From Kitasatospora humi (GTDB taxonomy: Bacteria; Actinomycetota; Actinomycetes; Streptomycetales; Streptomycetaceae), in the NCBI RefSeq assembly GCF_020907985.1, contig NZ_JAJJPA010000049.1, positions 1-43,790 of the forward strand: 43,790 nt of DNA, in the 5' to 3' direction. The translations under genes were made by a program, and so were the position numbers. Below the pieces are notes generated by a model. The model worked only from the letters and a program-made list of their open reading frames with translations. It had not been told where the DNA came from and did no database searches. Below are positions 30,325 through 39,084 of this stretch, one piece after another; position 1 is the first letter of the stretch, and the number at the start of each line of letters is the position of its first letter.

Positions 30325-31152
30325 TCAGATCCCGAGGTGCTCCGACTCCCAGACGGCGCGGACCCGTTCGGCGACGTCGGCGGCCTGGCGCAGGCCCGCG
30401 CGATAGGCGGGGACCTGGGCGGCCGGGTCCATCGGGTTGGCGCCGAAGGCGCGCACCGACTCCTCGTCGGGTCCGACGCTCACCGCGGACGCGGATCCGG
30501 CGGCGGCCGACGGGTACTGGTGGGCCATCGGCTCGATCGCGACCAGCCGCCGGGCGCCCGCCGCGAGGTCGGTGTTGCTGCCGGCCCGCAGCGCGCCGTC
30601 CAGGTAGTGGCGGCCGTCGACGCTGACCGGTGGCGCCGTGCCCGGGAACGCGCTGCCGGCCGCGACCGCTCGGGCCAGCGGCACACCGCAGTCGCGGTCC
30701 CACACCACCGGCTCGCCGTCAGCGGCTGCCACGGCGGGGATCAGCAGCCGCTGCTCGGGCCAGTCATCGGTGCCGATCAGCGCGCGGCGTCCGGCGATCA
30801 GGGCCTGCTCCAGCTCGGGGTCGGCGGTGGCGAGCGCGATGGCGCCCACCCGGCGCCGCGCCTCGGCCGGATCCTGGCCCGGGGTGCCGAGCACCGCGAA
30901 CACCTCGCCGAGCCGGCTGCCGTCCAGCCGCCCCTGGGGTCCGGAGCCGCTCGGGGGCGTGTCGAACAGCTCCAAGTCCCGACCGGCGAGCAGCATCCCG
31001 GCGACGATCGCCCCGGCCGAGGTCCCCACGACCAGGTCGGCCTCCTCGAGGCGCAGGCCGGTCCGGCGCAGGCCGACCAGCAGGCCGGCCGTCCAGGCGG
31101 CACCGACCTGACCCCCGGGGCCCAGCACCAGGGCGCGGTCAATGGCATTCAT
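30325..31152 (-). CDS. Patatin-like phospholipase
   Basis: 275 residues. The oxyanion motif is LVLGPGGQVGAAW, the nucleophile is S45 in LVVGTSAGAIV (G-x-S-x-G), and the dyad aspartate is D185 in GRHYLDGALRAGSNTD. Length is normal for bacterial patatins, with no transmembrane span or signal peptide, so it is a cytosolic lipid acyl hydrolase. It begins 36 bp after the TetR gene at 31189 and is probably co-transcribed with it, placing it under the ACTTAGTTCA operators. Confidence 0.88.
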   Translation of the reverse strand: MNAIDRALVLGPGGQVGAAWTAGLLVGLRRTGLRLEEADLVVGTSAGAIVAGMLLAGRDLELFDTPPSGSGPQGRLDGSRLGEVFAVLGTPGQDPAEARRRVGAIALATADPELEQALIAGRRALIGTDDWPEQRLLIPAVAAADGEPVVWDRDCGVPLARAVAAGSAFPGTAPPVSVDGRHYLDGALRAGSNTDLAAGARRLVAIEPMAHQYPSAAAGSASAVSVGPDEESVRAFGANPMDPAAQVPAYRAGLRQAADVAERVRAVWESEHLGI

Positions 31153-31188
31153 GGCGACGATCCCCCGTCAACTGCTCGGCGTGCGAAG

Positions 31189-31899
31189 CTATTTGATGAT
31201 CATATGCCTTCGGTCGCCCCCCTCCGTTGCGGCCAGCCGTGCCGCCAACCCGTCGAGGATCGCCCGCAGTCCGAACTCGAAGGCACCGTCGGGGGCGGCC
31301 GTGTAGTCGGTGGCGGCAGCCGTGTCGATGCGTTCCCGCAGGCGGGGGAACCGCTTGGCGATCTCGGCGCTGCGGGCGACGGCCTCGGCCATCCGCTGCT
31401 CGGCGTCGTCGCCGGCGCGGGTCAGGCGGCGGGTGAGGGAGACGTCGGCGGCGGGGCCGAGCGCATGGCCCAGCACGTAGAGGAGGACGGTGGCGGCGGC
31501 TCGGTCCGCGTCGTCGGGGGCGAAGCCGGCCTGCTCGTAGACGGCGAGGCTGTGGTCGTCGTGGCGGGCCATGGCCGGCCCGTACATCAGGTGGCTGCCG
31601 AAGGCCTGGCTGAGCCACGGATGGCGGCCCAGCACCTCGTGCAGGCTGGTGGCCATCGCGGTGGCGGCGGTGCGCCAGTCGACGGCGGCGAGGTCGGGCA
31701 GCCGCACCTCGCCCCAGACCGCGTCGGCGGCGAGTCGCACCAGTTCGTCCTTGGTCTTGATGTGCCAGTAGATGGCGGTGGCGGCCGCGCCGAGGCGGCT
31801 GCCCAGGCTGCGCATGTTGAGCCCGTCCAGGCCGTCCTGGTCGAGGAGTTCGACGGCGGCCCGGACGATCTGATCGGCGGTCAGCGTGTTGCGGGGCAT
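31189..31899 (-). CDS. TetR regulator (TetR_C_1 class)
   Basis: 236 residues from ATG at 31899. The N-terminus NTLTADQIVRAAVELLDQDG, then LNMRSLGSRLGAAATAIYWH and IKTKDELVRLAADAVW, is typical of the tetracycline-repressor class. A long helical ligand domain with FEFGLRAILDGLAARLA at the end follows. Three copies of ACTTAGTTCA stand between it and the divergent serine hydrolase. It should repress that gene, itself and the patatin gene. Confidence 0.92.
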   Translation of the reverse strand: MPRNTLTADQIVRAAVELLDQDGLDGLNMRSLGSRLGAAATAIYWHIKTKDELVRLAADAVWGEVRLPDLAAVDWRTAATAMATSLHEVLGRHPWLSQAFGSHLMYGPAMARHDDHSLAVYEQAGFAPDDADRAAATVLLYVLGHALGPAADVSLTRRLTRAGDDAEQRMAEAVARSAEIAKRFPRLRERIDTAAATDYTAAPDGAFEFGLRAILDGLAARLAATEGGDRRHMIIK

Positions 31900-31913
31900 G
31901 GTGCGCAAGTCTA

Positions 31914-31994
31914 CTGAACTTAGTTCAGGAAGCACCCCCACACCTCTTGCACTTAGTTCAAGCATGCCGCTACCTTCGTCTCGTACTTAGTTCA
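31914..31994. promoter_or_regulatory. Three TetR operator copies
   Basis: ACTTAGTTCA occurs at 31918-31927, 31951-31960 and 31985-31994. The first lies in the 15-bp palindrome CTGAACTTAGTTCAG (31914-31928), perfect except at the centre; the others are TTGCACTTAGTTCAA and GTACTTAGTTCAAGT. The spacing is 33 and 34 bp, about three helical turns, so all three face the same side of DNA. Confidence 0.8.
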
Positions 31995-32013
31995 AGTGCC
32001 CAAGGGGGAAGAC

Positions 32014-33384
32014 ATGGAACAGCAGGAGCAGCTCGCCGCCTTCGTCGCCGCCACGGCCGAGGAGTTCGGCGTGCCCGGCCTCTCGGTCGGCATCCTGACG
32101 GGCGGTCAGGAGCTCACTGCCGCCCACGGAGTCACCAATCTGGACAACCCGCTGCCGGTGACCGCCGACACGCTCTACCCGCTGGCATCGGTGTCCAAGA
32201 CGTACACCGCCACCGCGGTGATGCGGCTGGTCGCCGAGGGCCGGCTGGAGCTGGACGCGCCGGTGCGCCGCTACGTCCCCGAGCTGCGGCTCGCCGACGA
32301 GGGCGCCGCCGAGCGGATCACCGTGCTCAACCTGCTCAACCACACCGCGGGGCTGGACTGGAACCTGCTCGGCGAGGCGGCGGGGGACGGTTCGCTGGAG
32401 TCGTTCGTGGCGGGGCTGGCCGGGCTGTCACTGGTCGCCGAGCCGGGCGCCAGGGCCTCGTACAGCCAGGCCGGCTACAACCTGCTCGGGCGGGTGGTGG
32501 AGCGGGTCACCGGGCTGCCCTTCGAGAAGGCGCTGGCCGAGCTGGTGCTGGAGCCGGCCGGACTGCGGAACACCTTCTTGGACACCGACGACATCATGGT
32601 CCGGCGGTTCGCCGTCGGCCACAACCGCGGCGAGGACGGGGAGGCGCGGCCGGCCACCCCTTGGCGGGCGTTCCGCTCCGACGACCGCGCCAACAACCCC
32701 GGCGGCGGCATCGTCTCCTCGGTGAGCGACCTGCTGCGCTGGGCCCGGTTCCACCTCGGCACGGGCGACGGCGTGCTGCCCACCGAACTGCTGCACGGCA
32801 TGCGGGAGCAGACCGTGGAGCTGCGGGCCAGCAGCTTCGGCGACGGCATCGGGATCTGCTGGTTCCTGCGCGGGGTGGGCGGCGCGCGGACCCTCGGGGC
32901 CGGGGGGTCGGGCAACGGCGTGTTCACCGAGCTGCTGATCGTGCCGGAGCGGGACTTCGCGGTGGTCTCGCTGGCCAACGTCGGCCCGGACGGCTACAAC
33001 GCGAACCAGCGGGTGGTCGCCTGGGCGCTGGAGCACCACCTCGGCCTGGTCGAGGAGCAGCCGGAGCCGGTCGCCCACGACGAGGCGCGGGCCCGCGAGG
33101 TGGCGGGCCGCTACGAGAACGACGCGATGGCCCTGGAGATCGCCACCGACGGGGCCCGGCTCACCCTGGCGGTCGGGATCAAGCCGGAGATCCGGGCGGC
33201 GGCGGACGATGAGATGCCCGCGGACTACGGGCCGGCCGCCATCGGGTTCCTGGCCGCCGACGGCGACGACTACCTCGTCACCGAAGGCGGGCTGCAGGGG
33301 CAGCGCGGCTTCTTCAGCCGGGACGCCCAGGGCGTGGTGACCGGGGTCGACCTGGCCGGGCGGCTCTTCCCCCGGGTCGGCTGA
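32014..33384 (+). CDS. Serine hydrolase (beta-lactamase class C family)
   Basis: 456 residues from ATG 32014, preceded by AAGGGGGAAG. The S-x-x-K motif is PLASVSKTYTA (S59, K62). The second motif, usually Y-x-N, reads YSQ in ASYSQAGYNLLGRVVE. The third is a glycine-rich GAGGSGNG. The catalytic domain (1-340) is followed by a C-terminal lipocalin-like module (about 345-456). No signal peptide is visible, so it is probably a cytoplasmic esterase or peptidase rather than a lactamase. It ends exactly where the convergent DUF6924 gene ends. Confidence 0.85.
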   Translation: MEQQEQLAAFVAATAEEFGVPGLSVGILTGGQELTAAHGVTNLDNPLPVTADTLYPLASVSKTYTATAVMRLVAEGRLELDAPVRRYVPELRLADEGAAERITVLNLLNHTAGLDWNLLGEAAGDGSLESFVAGLAGLSLVAEPGARASYSQAGYNLLGRVVERVTGLPFEKALAELVLEPAGLRNTFLDTDDIMVRRFAVGHNRGEDGEARPATPWRAFRSDDRANNPGGGIVSSVSDLLRWARFHLGTGDGVLPTELLHGMREQTVELRASSFGDGIGICWFLRGVGGARTLGAGGSGNGVFTELLIVPERDFAVVSLANVGPDGYNANQRVVAWALEHHLGLVEEQPEPVAHDEARAREVAGRYENDAMALEIATDGARLTLAVGIKPEIRAAADDEMPADYGPAAIGFLAADGDDYLVTEGGLQGQRGFFSRDAQGVVTGVDLAGRLFPRVG

Positions 33385-33774
33385 CTAGAACCCGGAGAAC
33401 CCCCGGAAGACGCCGTCCTCCTCGACGCCCCGGGCGACGTCGTCGAACTCCAGGTTGGCCAGCGAGAGCTCCGTCTCCACGGACTGCAGTTCGCTGGCGA
33501 CCACCCGGATCGACCGCTGCTCCAGCAGATCGACGAGCAGAACCGGAAGTTCGTGCGAGGAGAACGTCACCTCGTCGGCCAGCACCACCAGCCGCTGGGC
33601 GACGTCCTCGGGCAGCAGCGGGATGACCTGTTCGGTGCTCAAGCCGGCGTACCCGGGCTCCTCCACCAGGGCCACGTCGGCGACGGAGCCCTCGTCGGAC
33701 GCGGTGCGGACGGCGGTGCACAAGGCGTCCCAGCCGGCCTGGTCGGCGAAGTCGGTGCGGATCAGCAGGGTCAC
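33385..33774 (-). CDS. DUF6924 domain protein
   Basis: 129 residues: MTLLIRTDFADQAGWDALCT at the start, middle VVLADEVTFSSHELPVLLVD, and C-terminus VETELSLANLEFDDVARGVE, EDGVFRGF. This matches the small DUF6924 proteins of streptomycetes, which have no known function. Its stop codon touches the stop of the serine hydrolase with no gap. The fold looks alpha/beta with no catalytic motif. Confidence 0.75.
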   Translation of the reverse strand: MTLLIRTDFADQAGWDALCTAVRTASDEGSVADVALVEEPGYAGLSTEQVIPLLPEDVAQRLVVLADEVTFSSHELPVLLVDLLEQRSIRVVASELQSVETELSLANLEFDDVARGVEEDGVFRGFSGF

Positions 33775-33938
33775 CGCTCCAGGTTAGCCGAGCGGTCCTG
33801 ACCCGGCGTCAACAACGGGCGGGGCGCGCGGAGTGGCAGGACGATCGAGCGGGCGCGGTGTCAAGTGCCGTGCCGTCCAACGCCGCCCCGGCGCCCGCCG
33901 CGATTTCCGGGTGCCACGGCCGGGCGGGTGGCGCGAGA

Positions 33939-34382
33939 ATGAGCCGCATGCTCACCATCGACAGGCTGACCGAGGGCGACCGCGCGGACTGGGCGGAGCT
34001 CTTCCGCGACTACTTCACCTTCTACCGGCGGGACGAGCCGCAGGAGACCTACGAGCGCTCCTGGTCCGGCATCCAGGAGGACACCCGGATCCACGCGCTC
34101 GGCGCCAAGCTGGACGGGCGGCTGGTCGGGATCACCCACTTCCTGGTCCACGCCAACACCTCGGGTCCGGACGTCTGCTACCTGCAGGACCTGTTCACGG
34201 CCGCGGACGCCCGCGGCAAGGGCGTGGCCCGGGCGCTGATCGAGGCGGTGGCGGGGTTCGCCCGCGAGCGCGGCTGCGGGCGGGTCTACTGGATGACCCA
34301 CGAGACCAACGCGACGGCCCGGTTGCTCTACGACAAGGTGGCCGACAACCGCGGTTTCATCCGCTACCAGATCGACCTGTAG
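33939..34382 (+). CDS. GNAT-family N-acetyltransferase
   Basis: 147 residues from ATG 33939; ATG 33948 is also possible. Acetyl-CoA site: VCYLQDLFTAADARGKGVAR (R-x-x-G-x-G/A form), then ALIEAVAGFARERGCGRVYW, and YDKVADNRGFIRYQ at the end. This is a typical single-domain acetyltransferase close to those acting on amino compounds or small molecules. Substrate unknown. Upstream 33775-33938 holds only promoter-type sequence. Confidence 0.88.
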   Translation: MSRMLTIDRLTEGDRADWAELFRDYFTFYRRDEPQETYERSWSGIQEDTRIHALGAKLDGRLVGITHFLVHANTSGPDVCYLQDLFTAADARGKGVARALIEAVAGFARERGCGRVYWMTHETNATARLLYDKVADNRGFIRYQIDL

Positions 34383-34613
34383 CGCCCCGGGTCCGGCAGG
34401 GCCCGAGCGCCTCCCCGGCCGCCCGGGGCGCGTGAGATCCGCGTCCCAGGTGACTGGGAAGACCCTGGGAGTTGCCTCAACGGCTTCTTCTGCAGGCAGG
34501 GCATGTCGAGGTGTTTGTCCGAATATGTCGGCGATCGCCTTCAGTGGGCGGTCCAGCGTCCGCCCAGGTGCCGCCCAGGGCTTCGCAAGAGCGCGGGCCC
34601 ACCCTTGACAACC

Positions 34614-36218
34614 ATGAAGGTCCTCCCGCGACGGCGTGGCGCCGTCCTCGTGAACTCGGTGCTCGGCGCGGCCCTGGTCGCCGGCGGGGTGCTGGCGTAC
34701 ACCACCGTGAACAGCACCAGCAGCGCGGCGGCAAGCAAGCAGACCACCCGGACGGCAACCGTCACCAAGGGGACGGTCCTGGCCACGGTGTCCGGATCCG
34801 GCACCCTCTCCTCGCCCACCGATGCGGGCGAGGACTTCGTGACCGGTGGCAAGCTGACCGCAGTGAAGGTCTCGGTCGGCGACACCGTCACCCAGGGTGA
34901 AGTGCTGGCCACCGTGGACACCACCGCGGCCCAGCAGGCCGTGAACGCGGCCAACTCGGCACTGTCGACGGCGCAGGCGGGGGTGGACTCGGCGCAGGCC
35001 AACCTGACCAAGGCGCAGGCGGGCACCACCACGACCAGCACGGTGCCGGTCGGGCAGGCGGGCAACTCCGCCGTGCAGGCGTCGTACACCGGCGGCTCCG
35101 GCAGTGGCGGCTCCCACCCCACGTCGGCCGCGTCGTCCGGCTCGGCCACGCCGACCACCACGACCTCCGCCGACCAGACGTCGACCCCGTCGACTTCTCG
35201 CGGCGGCAGCAGCACCGGTGGCGGCAGCACCGGTGGCGGTAACACCGGCGGCGGCACCGGCGGTGGCGCTCCGGCCCCGCAGACCACCACCATCACCACC
35301 ACCAAGGTCGACCCGGCCGCCGTGGCCCAGGCGCAGCAGCAGCTGACGCAGGCCCAGCAGCAGCTGGCCACCGCACAGACCAACCTCACCAACGCCCAGA
35401 CCGCGCTGGCCGGCACCACGCTGACCGCCTCGGTCTCCGGCACCGTCGCCTCGATCGGCGGCAAGGTCGGCGACACCGTCTCCGGCACCGGCGCCGGCAG
35501 CACCGGATCGGCGGGCTCGGGCGGCGGCAGCGGCAGCTCCTCGACGTCGAAGAGCACGTCGAGCAGCACGGGCTCCAGCACGCCGTCCGGCTTCATCGTG
35601 ATCACCAACCCGACCGGCATGCAGGTGACCGCGGACTTCTCCGAGCTGGACTCGCTCAAGGTGCAGAAGAACCAGGGCGCCACCGTCACCCTCAACGCGC
35701 AGTCCGACACCACGTACAACGCCAAGGTGCTGAGCGTCAGTTCGCTGCCCGTGAGCAGCGGCTCCGGCTCCGGCAGCGGCGCGAGCTCCGGCGCGGTGCA
35801 GTACGCCGCGGTGCTGCAGATCGACGGTGACACCAGCAAGCTGCGCACCGGCATGAGCGCGACCGTCTCGGTGGTCACCGGCGAGGCCGACAACGCGCTC
35901 TCCGTGTCCGCCTCCGCGCTGGCCGGCACCGGCACCAGCCGGACCGCCACCGTGGTCAACCCGGACGGCAGCACCTCGCGGGTCAACGTGACCGTCGGCG
36001 TCCAGGGCGACACCACCGACCAGGTGCTCTCCGGACTGACCGAGGGCCAGAAGGTGCAGATCATCCCGACCACCTCGGGCGGCAGCAACGGCTTCCCGAG
36101 CGGTGCCTTCCCCGGTGGCTTCGGCGGTGGCGGCGGCTTCGGCGGCGGCGGTGGCCGCGGCGGCGCCGGTGGCGGTGGCGCCCGGACCGGTGGCGGCGGC
36201 AGCAAGGGCGGCAACTGA
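34614..36218 (+). CDS. MacA-like membrane-fusion (adaptor) protein
   Basis: 534 residues from ATG 34614; no clear ribosome binding site precedes it, and the -35-like TTGACA at 34605 overlaps the position. One N-terminal anchor (LVNSVLGAALVAGGVLAYTT) is followed by lipoyl half GKLTAVKVSVGDTVTQGEVL, a coiled coil (QQLTQAQQQLATAQ), and the second lipoyl half ASVSGTVASIGGKVG. Beta-barrel and membrane-proximal domains come next. Ser/Thr/Gly-rich linkers of unusual length (about 150-255, 300-335) and a terminal FGGGGGFGGGGG tail are unusual. It is first in the operon with the ATPase and permease. Confidence 0.88.
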   Translation: MKVLPRRRGAVLVNSVLGAALVAGGVLAYTTVNSTSSAAASKQTTRTATVTKGTVLATVSGSGTLSSPTDAGEDFVTGGKLTAVKVSVGDTVTQGEVLATVDTTAAQQAVNAANSALSTAQAGVDSAQANLTKAQAGTTTTSTVPVGQAGNSAVQASYTGGSGSGGSHPTSAASSGSATPTTTTSADQTSTPSTSRGGSSTGGGSTGGGNTGGGTGGGAPAPQTTTITTTKVDPAAVAQAQQQLTQAQQQLATAQTNLTNAQTALAGTTLTASVSGTVASIGGKVGDTVSGTGAGSTGSAGSGGGSGSSSTSKSTSSSTGSSTPSGFIVITNPTGMQVTADFSELDSLKVQKNQGATVTLNAQSDTTYNAKVLSVSSLPVSSGSGSGSGASSGAVQYAAVLQIDGDTSKLRTGMSATVSVVTGEADNALSVSASALAGTGTSRTATVVNPDGSTSRVNVTVGVQGDTTDQVLSGLTEGQKVQIIPTTSGGSNGFPSGAFPGGFGGGGGFGGGGGRGGAGGGGARTGGGGSKGGN

Positions 36219-37072
36219 TGAACCACCGCCGGGCCCGCAAGTCGCGGGCGGTCGAGGAGCAGCGGCAGGGGCCGCCGCCCCCGGTCATCCAGGTCCGCGG
36301 GCTCACCAAGTCATACGGTCACGGCGACGCGACCGTGCACGCGCTGCGCGGTCCGGCCGACCCGGTCACCGGTGAGCCGATGGGCGTGACCCTGGACATC
36401 GAGCAGGGCGACTTCGTCGCGGTGATGGGCAGTTCGGGTTCCGGCAAGTCCACCCTGATGAACATCCTCGGCTGCCTGGACGTGCCGACCGGCGGTCGCT
36501 ACCTGCTGGACGGCGTGGACGTCGGCCATCTGGACGAGCAGCAGCTCTCGCTGGTGCGCAACCGCAAGATCGGCTTCATCTTCCAGTCGTTCAACCTGGT
36601 GCCCCGCACCACCGCGCTGGCCCAGGTGGAGCTTCCGCTGGCCTACGCCGGCGTGCGGGCGGCCGAGCGGCGCCGGCGCGCCGAGGCGGCGCTGACGCTG
36701 GTCGGCCTGGACAAGCGGATGGACCACAAGCCCAACGAGCTCTCCGGCGGCCAGCAGCAGCGCGTCGCGGTGGCCCGGGCGCTGGTCACCGCGCCCGCCA
36801 TGCTGCTGGCCGACGAGCCCACCGGCAACCTGGACACCCGCTCCACCGAAGAGGTACTGAGCATCATCGACGGACTGAACGCAACCGGCCGAACGGTCGT
36901 GCTGATCACCCATGAGGACGAGGTGGCCGCCCACGCCAAGCGCGTGCTGCGGCTGGTCGACGGCCAGGTGATCTCCGACGTGCGGCAGGGCGCGGTGGCC
37001 GGCCCGCCGCCGCTGCTCGCCGACACCCTGGCGACCACCCGGCGGGTCCCGCTGGTCGGAGGCCCCCGATGA
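36218..37072 (+). CDS. ABC transporter ATP-binding protein (MacB-type)
   Basis: 284 residues, overlapping the adaptor stop (TGATG). Walker A GSSGSGKST (71-79), Q-loop FIFQSFNLVPR, signature LSGGQQQRVAVARAL, Walker B LLADEPTGNLD, and H-loop LITHED are all present. An N-terminal extension of 22 residues precedes the fold, and a short loop GPADPVTGEPMG lies between the first strand and Walker A. It powers the MacB-like permease that follows. Confidence 0.93.
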   Translation: MNHRRARKSRAVEEQRQGPPPPVIQVRGLTKSYGHGDATVHALRGPADPVTGEPMGVTLDIEQGDFVAVMGSSGSGKSTLMNILGCLDVPTGGRYLLDGVDVGHLDEQQLSLVRNRKIGFIFQSFNLVPRTTALAQVELPLAYAGVRAAERRRRAEAALTLVGLDKRMDHKPNELSGGQQQRVAVARALVTAPAMLLADEPTGNLDTRSTEEVLSIIDGLNATGRTVVLITHEDEVAAHAKRVLRLVDGQVISDVRQGAVAGPPPLLADTLATTRRVPLVGGPR

Positions 37073-38280
37073 TCCTCTGGCAGATGATCCGCTTCGCCTT
37101 CGCGGGCCTGGCGGCCAACAAGGTGCGCTCCGCGCTCACCATGCTCGGCGTGCTGATCGGTGTCGCCTCGGTGATCCTGCTGCTCGCCGTCGGCAACGGC
37201 TCCTCGGTGGCGGTGAAGAACTCCATCACCGCGCTCGGCACCAACTCGCTCACCGTGACCTCCGGCTCGGCCGGCGGGGCCCGCACCGCGAGCACCGTGA
37301 AGAAGCTGACCGTCGACGACGCCCGCGCGCTGGCCGACCCGAGCGCCGCGCCCGACATCAAGTCGGTCGCCCCGGTGGTCACCGCCAGCGCGACCGCCGA
37401 CTACGGCAACATCTCCTACACCCCGGGCTCGGTGATCGGCACCTACCCGGCCTACTTCGAGACGGCCAACGAGAAGATCGCGCACGGCGACTACTTCAGC
37501 AGTGACGACGTGCTCAACTCCAGCAAGGTGGCGGTGATCGGCTCGACCACCGCCCAGCAGCTGTTCGACACCGAGGACCCGGTGGGCAAGAAGATCAGCC
37601 TGGGCGGCACGCCGTTCACCGTGGTCGGCGTGCTGGCCACCAAGGGCGGTGCCACCGGCTTCAACGACCCGGACGACGTGGTGATCGCCCCGCTGCCGAC
37701 CGTGCAGAACGCCTTCACCGGCTTCAGCTCGGTCAACCAGATCCTGGTGCAGGCGACGTCGGCCGACACCACCACCCAGGCCCAGTCCGAGATCACCCAG
37801 ATCCTGATGGGCACCCACTCGTTGACCGATCCGACCAAGCTGGACTTCCGGGTCAGCAACCAGTCCCAGCTGCTCAGCGCGCGGGAGAGCACCAGCCAGA
37901 CGTTCACCGTGCTGCTCGGCGCGGTCGCGGCGATCTCGCTGCTGGTCGGCGGGATCGGGATCACCAACATCATGCTGGTGACGGTGACCGAGCGGACCCG
38001 GGAGATCGGCATCCGCAAGGCGCTGGGTGCGCCCAAGGCGGTCATCCTGGGCCAGTTCCTGGCCGAGTCCACGCTGCTGTCGGTGATCGGAGCCGGCCTC
38101 GGAGTGGCGGTCGGGATGGCCGGCTCGCACTTCAGCGTGGTCGGCATCAAACCGGTGGTGATCCCGTCCTCGGTGCTCGGCGCGTTCGCCATCGCCGTCG
38201 CCATCGGCCTGTTCTTCGGCAGCTACCCGGCCAACCGGGCCGCGTCGCTGCGACCCATCGACGCCCTGCGGCACGAGTGA
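37069..38280 (+). CDS. ABC transporter permease (MacB/FtsX type)
   Basis: 403 residues, starting in the ATPase stop (ATGA). Topology is one span at the N-terminus (NKVRSALTMLGVLIGVASVI, with a LLLAV continuation), a periplasmic MacB_PCD domain (about 50-270), then three C-terminal spans carrying the FtsX signature LLVGGIGITNIMLVTVTERT and REIGIRKALGAPKAVIL. It probably moves antibiotics, peptides or lipids with the adaptor as mechanotransmitter. The substrate is unknown. Confidence 0.92.
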   Translation: MILWQMIRFAFAGLAANKVRSALTMLGVLIGVASVILLLAVGNGSSVAVKNSITALGTNSLTVTSGSAGGARTASTVKKLTVDDARALADPSAAPDIKSVAPVVTASATADYGNISYTPGSVIGTYPAYFETANEKIAHGDYFSSDDVLNSSKVAVIGSTTAQQLFDTEDPVGKKISLGGTPFTVVGVLATKGGATGFNDPDDVVIAPLPTVQNAFTGFSSVNQILVQATSADTTTQAQSEITQILMGTHSLTDPTKLDFRVSNQSQLLSARESTSQTFTVLLGAVAAISLLVGGIGITNIMLVTVTERTREIGIRKALGAPKAVILGQFLAESTLLSVIGAGLGVAVGMAGSHFSVVGIKPVVIPSSVLGAFAIAVAIGLFFGSYPANRAASLRPIDALRHE

Positions 38281-38288
38281 GGTACCCC

Positions 38289-38957
38289 ATGAGCATCGAC
38301 AACGAGCTCACCGAGCTCACCGGTCCGGCGGTGGATCCCGTCGACCCCGCCGAGCTGCTGGCGACCCCGCCGGACGCGCGGGACATCAGCGCGGAGCTCG
38401 CGGCGCCGCCGCGCCGCAAGCTGCCCTGGCTCACCCTGCTGCTGGCCGGCGGGGTGATCGCGGCCGGCGCCTTCGCCGGCGGGGCCTGGTACCAGCAGAA
38501 GTACGGCAGCGGCAGCGGCGGCGGCAGCGGCCGGGCGGCGATCGCGGCCGCTGCCCAGCGCGCCGCCCAGGGCGCCGGCGGGCGGACCTCCCGCGGTGGC
38601 GGCGGCCAGACCCAGGGCGGCGGTCAGGGTGGTGGCGGCTTCACCCGCGGCACGGTCAAGCTGGTGGACGGCAGCACCGTCTACCTCACCGACGCCAACG
38701 GCAACATCGTCAAGGTGACCACCGGCGACTCCACCAAGGTGTCGGTGACCCAGGACGGCAAGGTCGGCGATCTGCAGCCGGGCCAGAGCGTGACCGTGGT
38801 CGGCACCCCGGACGGCTCGGGCGGCTACTCGGCCAGCCAGCTGACCGAGGGCGGTGCCGCCGCACCCGGCGGTTTCGGCGGCGGTGGTTTCGGTGGCGCC
38901 GGCGGCTTCGGTGGCGGTGGCGGCTCCGCCGGTGGCGGTGCCAAGAACGGCGGGTGA
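38289..38957 (+). CDS. Membrane-anchored protein with glycine-rich tail
   Basis: 222 residues from ATG 38289, 8 bp after the permease. A cytosolic start (1-45) leads to one span (PWLTLLLAGGVIAAGAFAGG), then a Gly/Ser/Gln linker. A small beta domain resembling DUF5666 (GTVKLVDGSTVYLTDANGNI, VKVTTGDSTKVSVTQDGKVG, VTVVGTPDG) follows. The tail is FGGGGFGGAGGFGGGGG. The adaptor encoded first in the operon ends with the same type of tail. It is probably an accessory subunit exposed on the outer face. Confidence 0.85.
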   Translation: MSIDNELTELTGPAVDPVDPAELLATPPDARDISAELAAPPRRKLPWLTLLLAGGVIAAGAFAGGAWYQQKYGSGSGGGSGRAAIAAAAQRAAQGAGGRTSRGGGGQTQGGGQGGGGFTRGTVKLVDGSTVYLTDANGNIVKVTTGDSTKVSVTQDGKVGDLQPGQSVTVVGTPDGSGGYSASQLTEGGAAAPGGFGGGGFGGAGGFGGGGGSAGGGAKNGG

Positions 38958-39021
38958 CGCCTGCTCAGGACCCCGACCGGATCCTCCCCTTCCCTATACC
39001 GGGACCTCCCTGTTCCGCCAC

Positions 39022-39065
39022 AATGTGCGACGTGCCGGCGAAAGTGCGCCGGCGCGTCGCACATT
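39022..39065. terminator. 44-nt hairpin, 19-bp stem
   Basis: AATGTGCGACGTGCCGGCG (39022-39040) pairs with CGCCGGCGCGTCGCACATT (39047-39065); 18 of 19 pairs are perfect and one is G-U, with a 6-nt loop AAAGTG. It lies 65 bp after the ABC operon and 20 bp before the VC0807-like GTG. It can act as terminator for the operon or as an operator or leader element for the next gene. Confidence 0.6.
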
Positions 39066-39084
39066 CGCTTCCCGGGGGACTAGC

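Noticed and set aside
34541..36226. A 561-codon minus-strand frame opposite the adaptor gene
   Set aside because: It is the complement of the Ser/Thr/Gly-rich adaptor, giving a P/V/A-rich sequence without motifs; the plus frame has lipoyl and coiled-coil domains and operon context.
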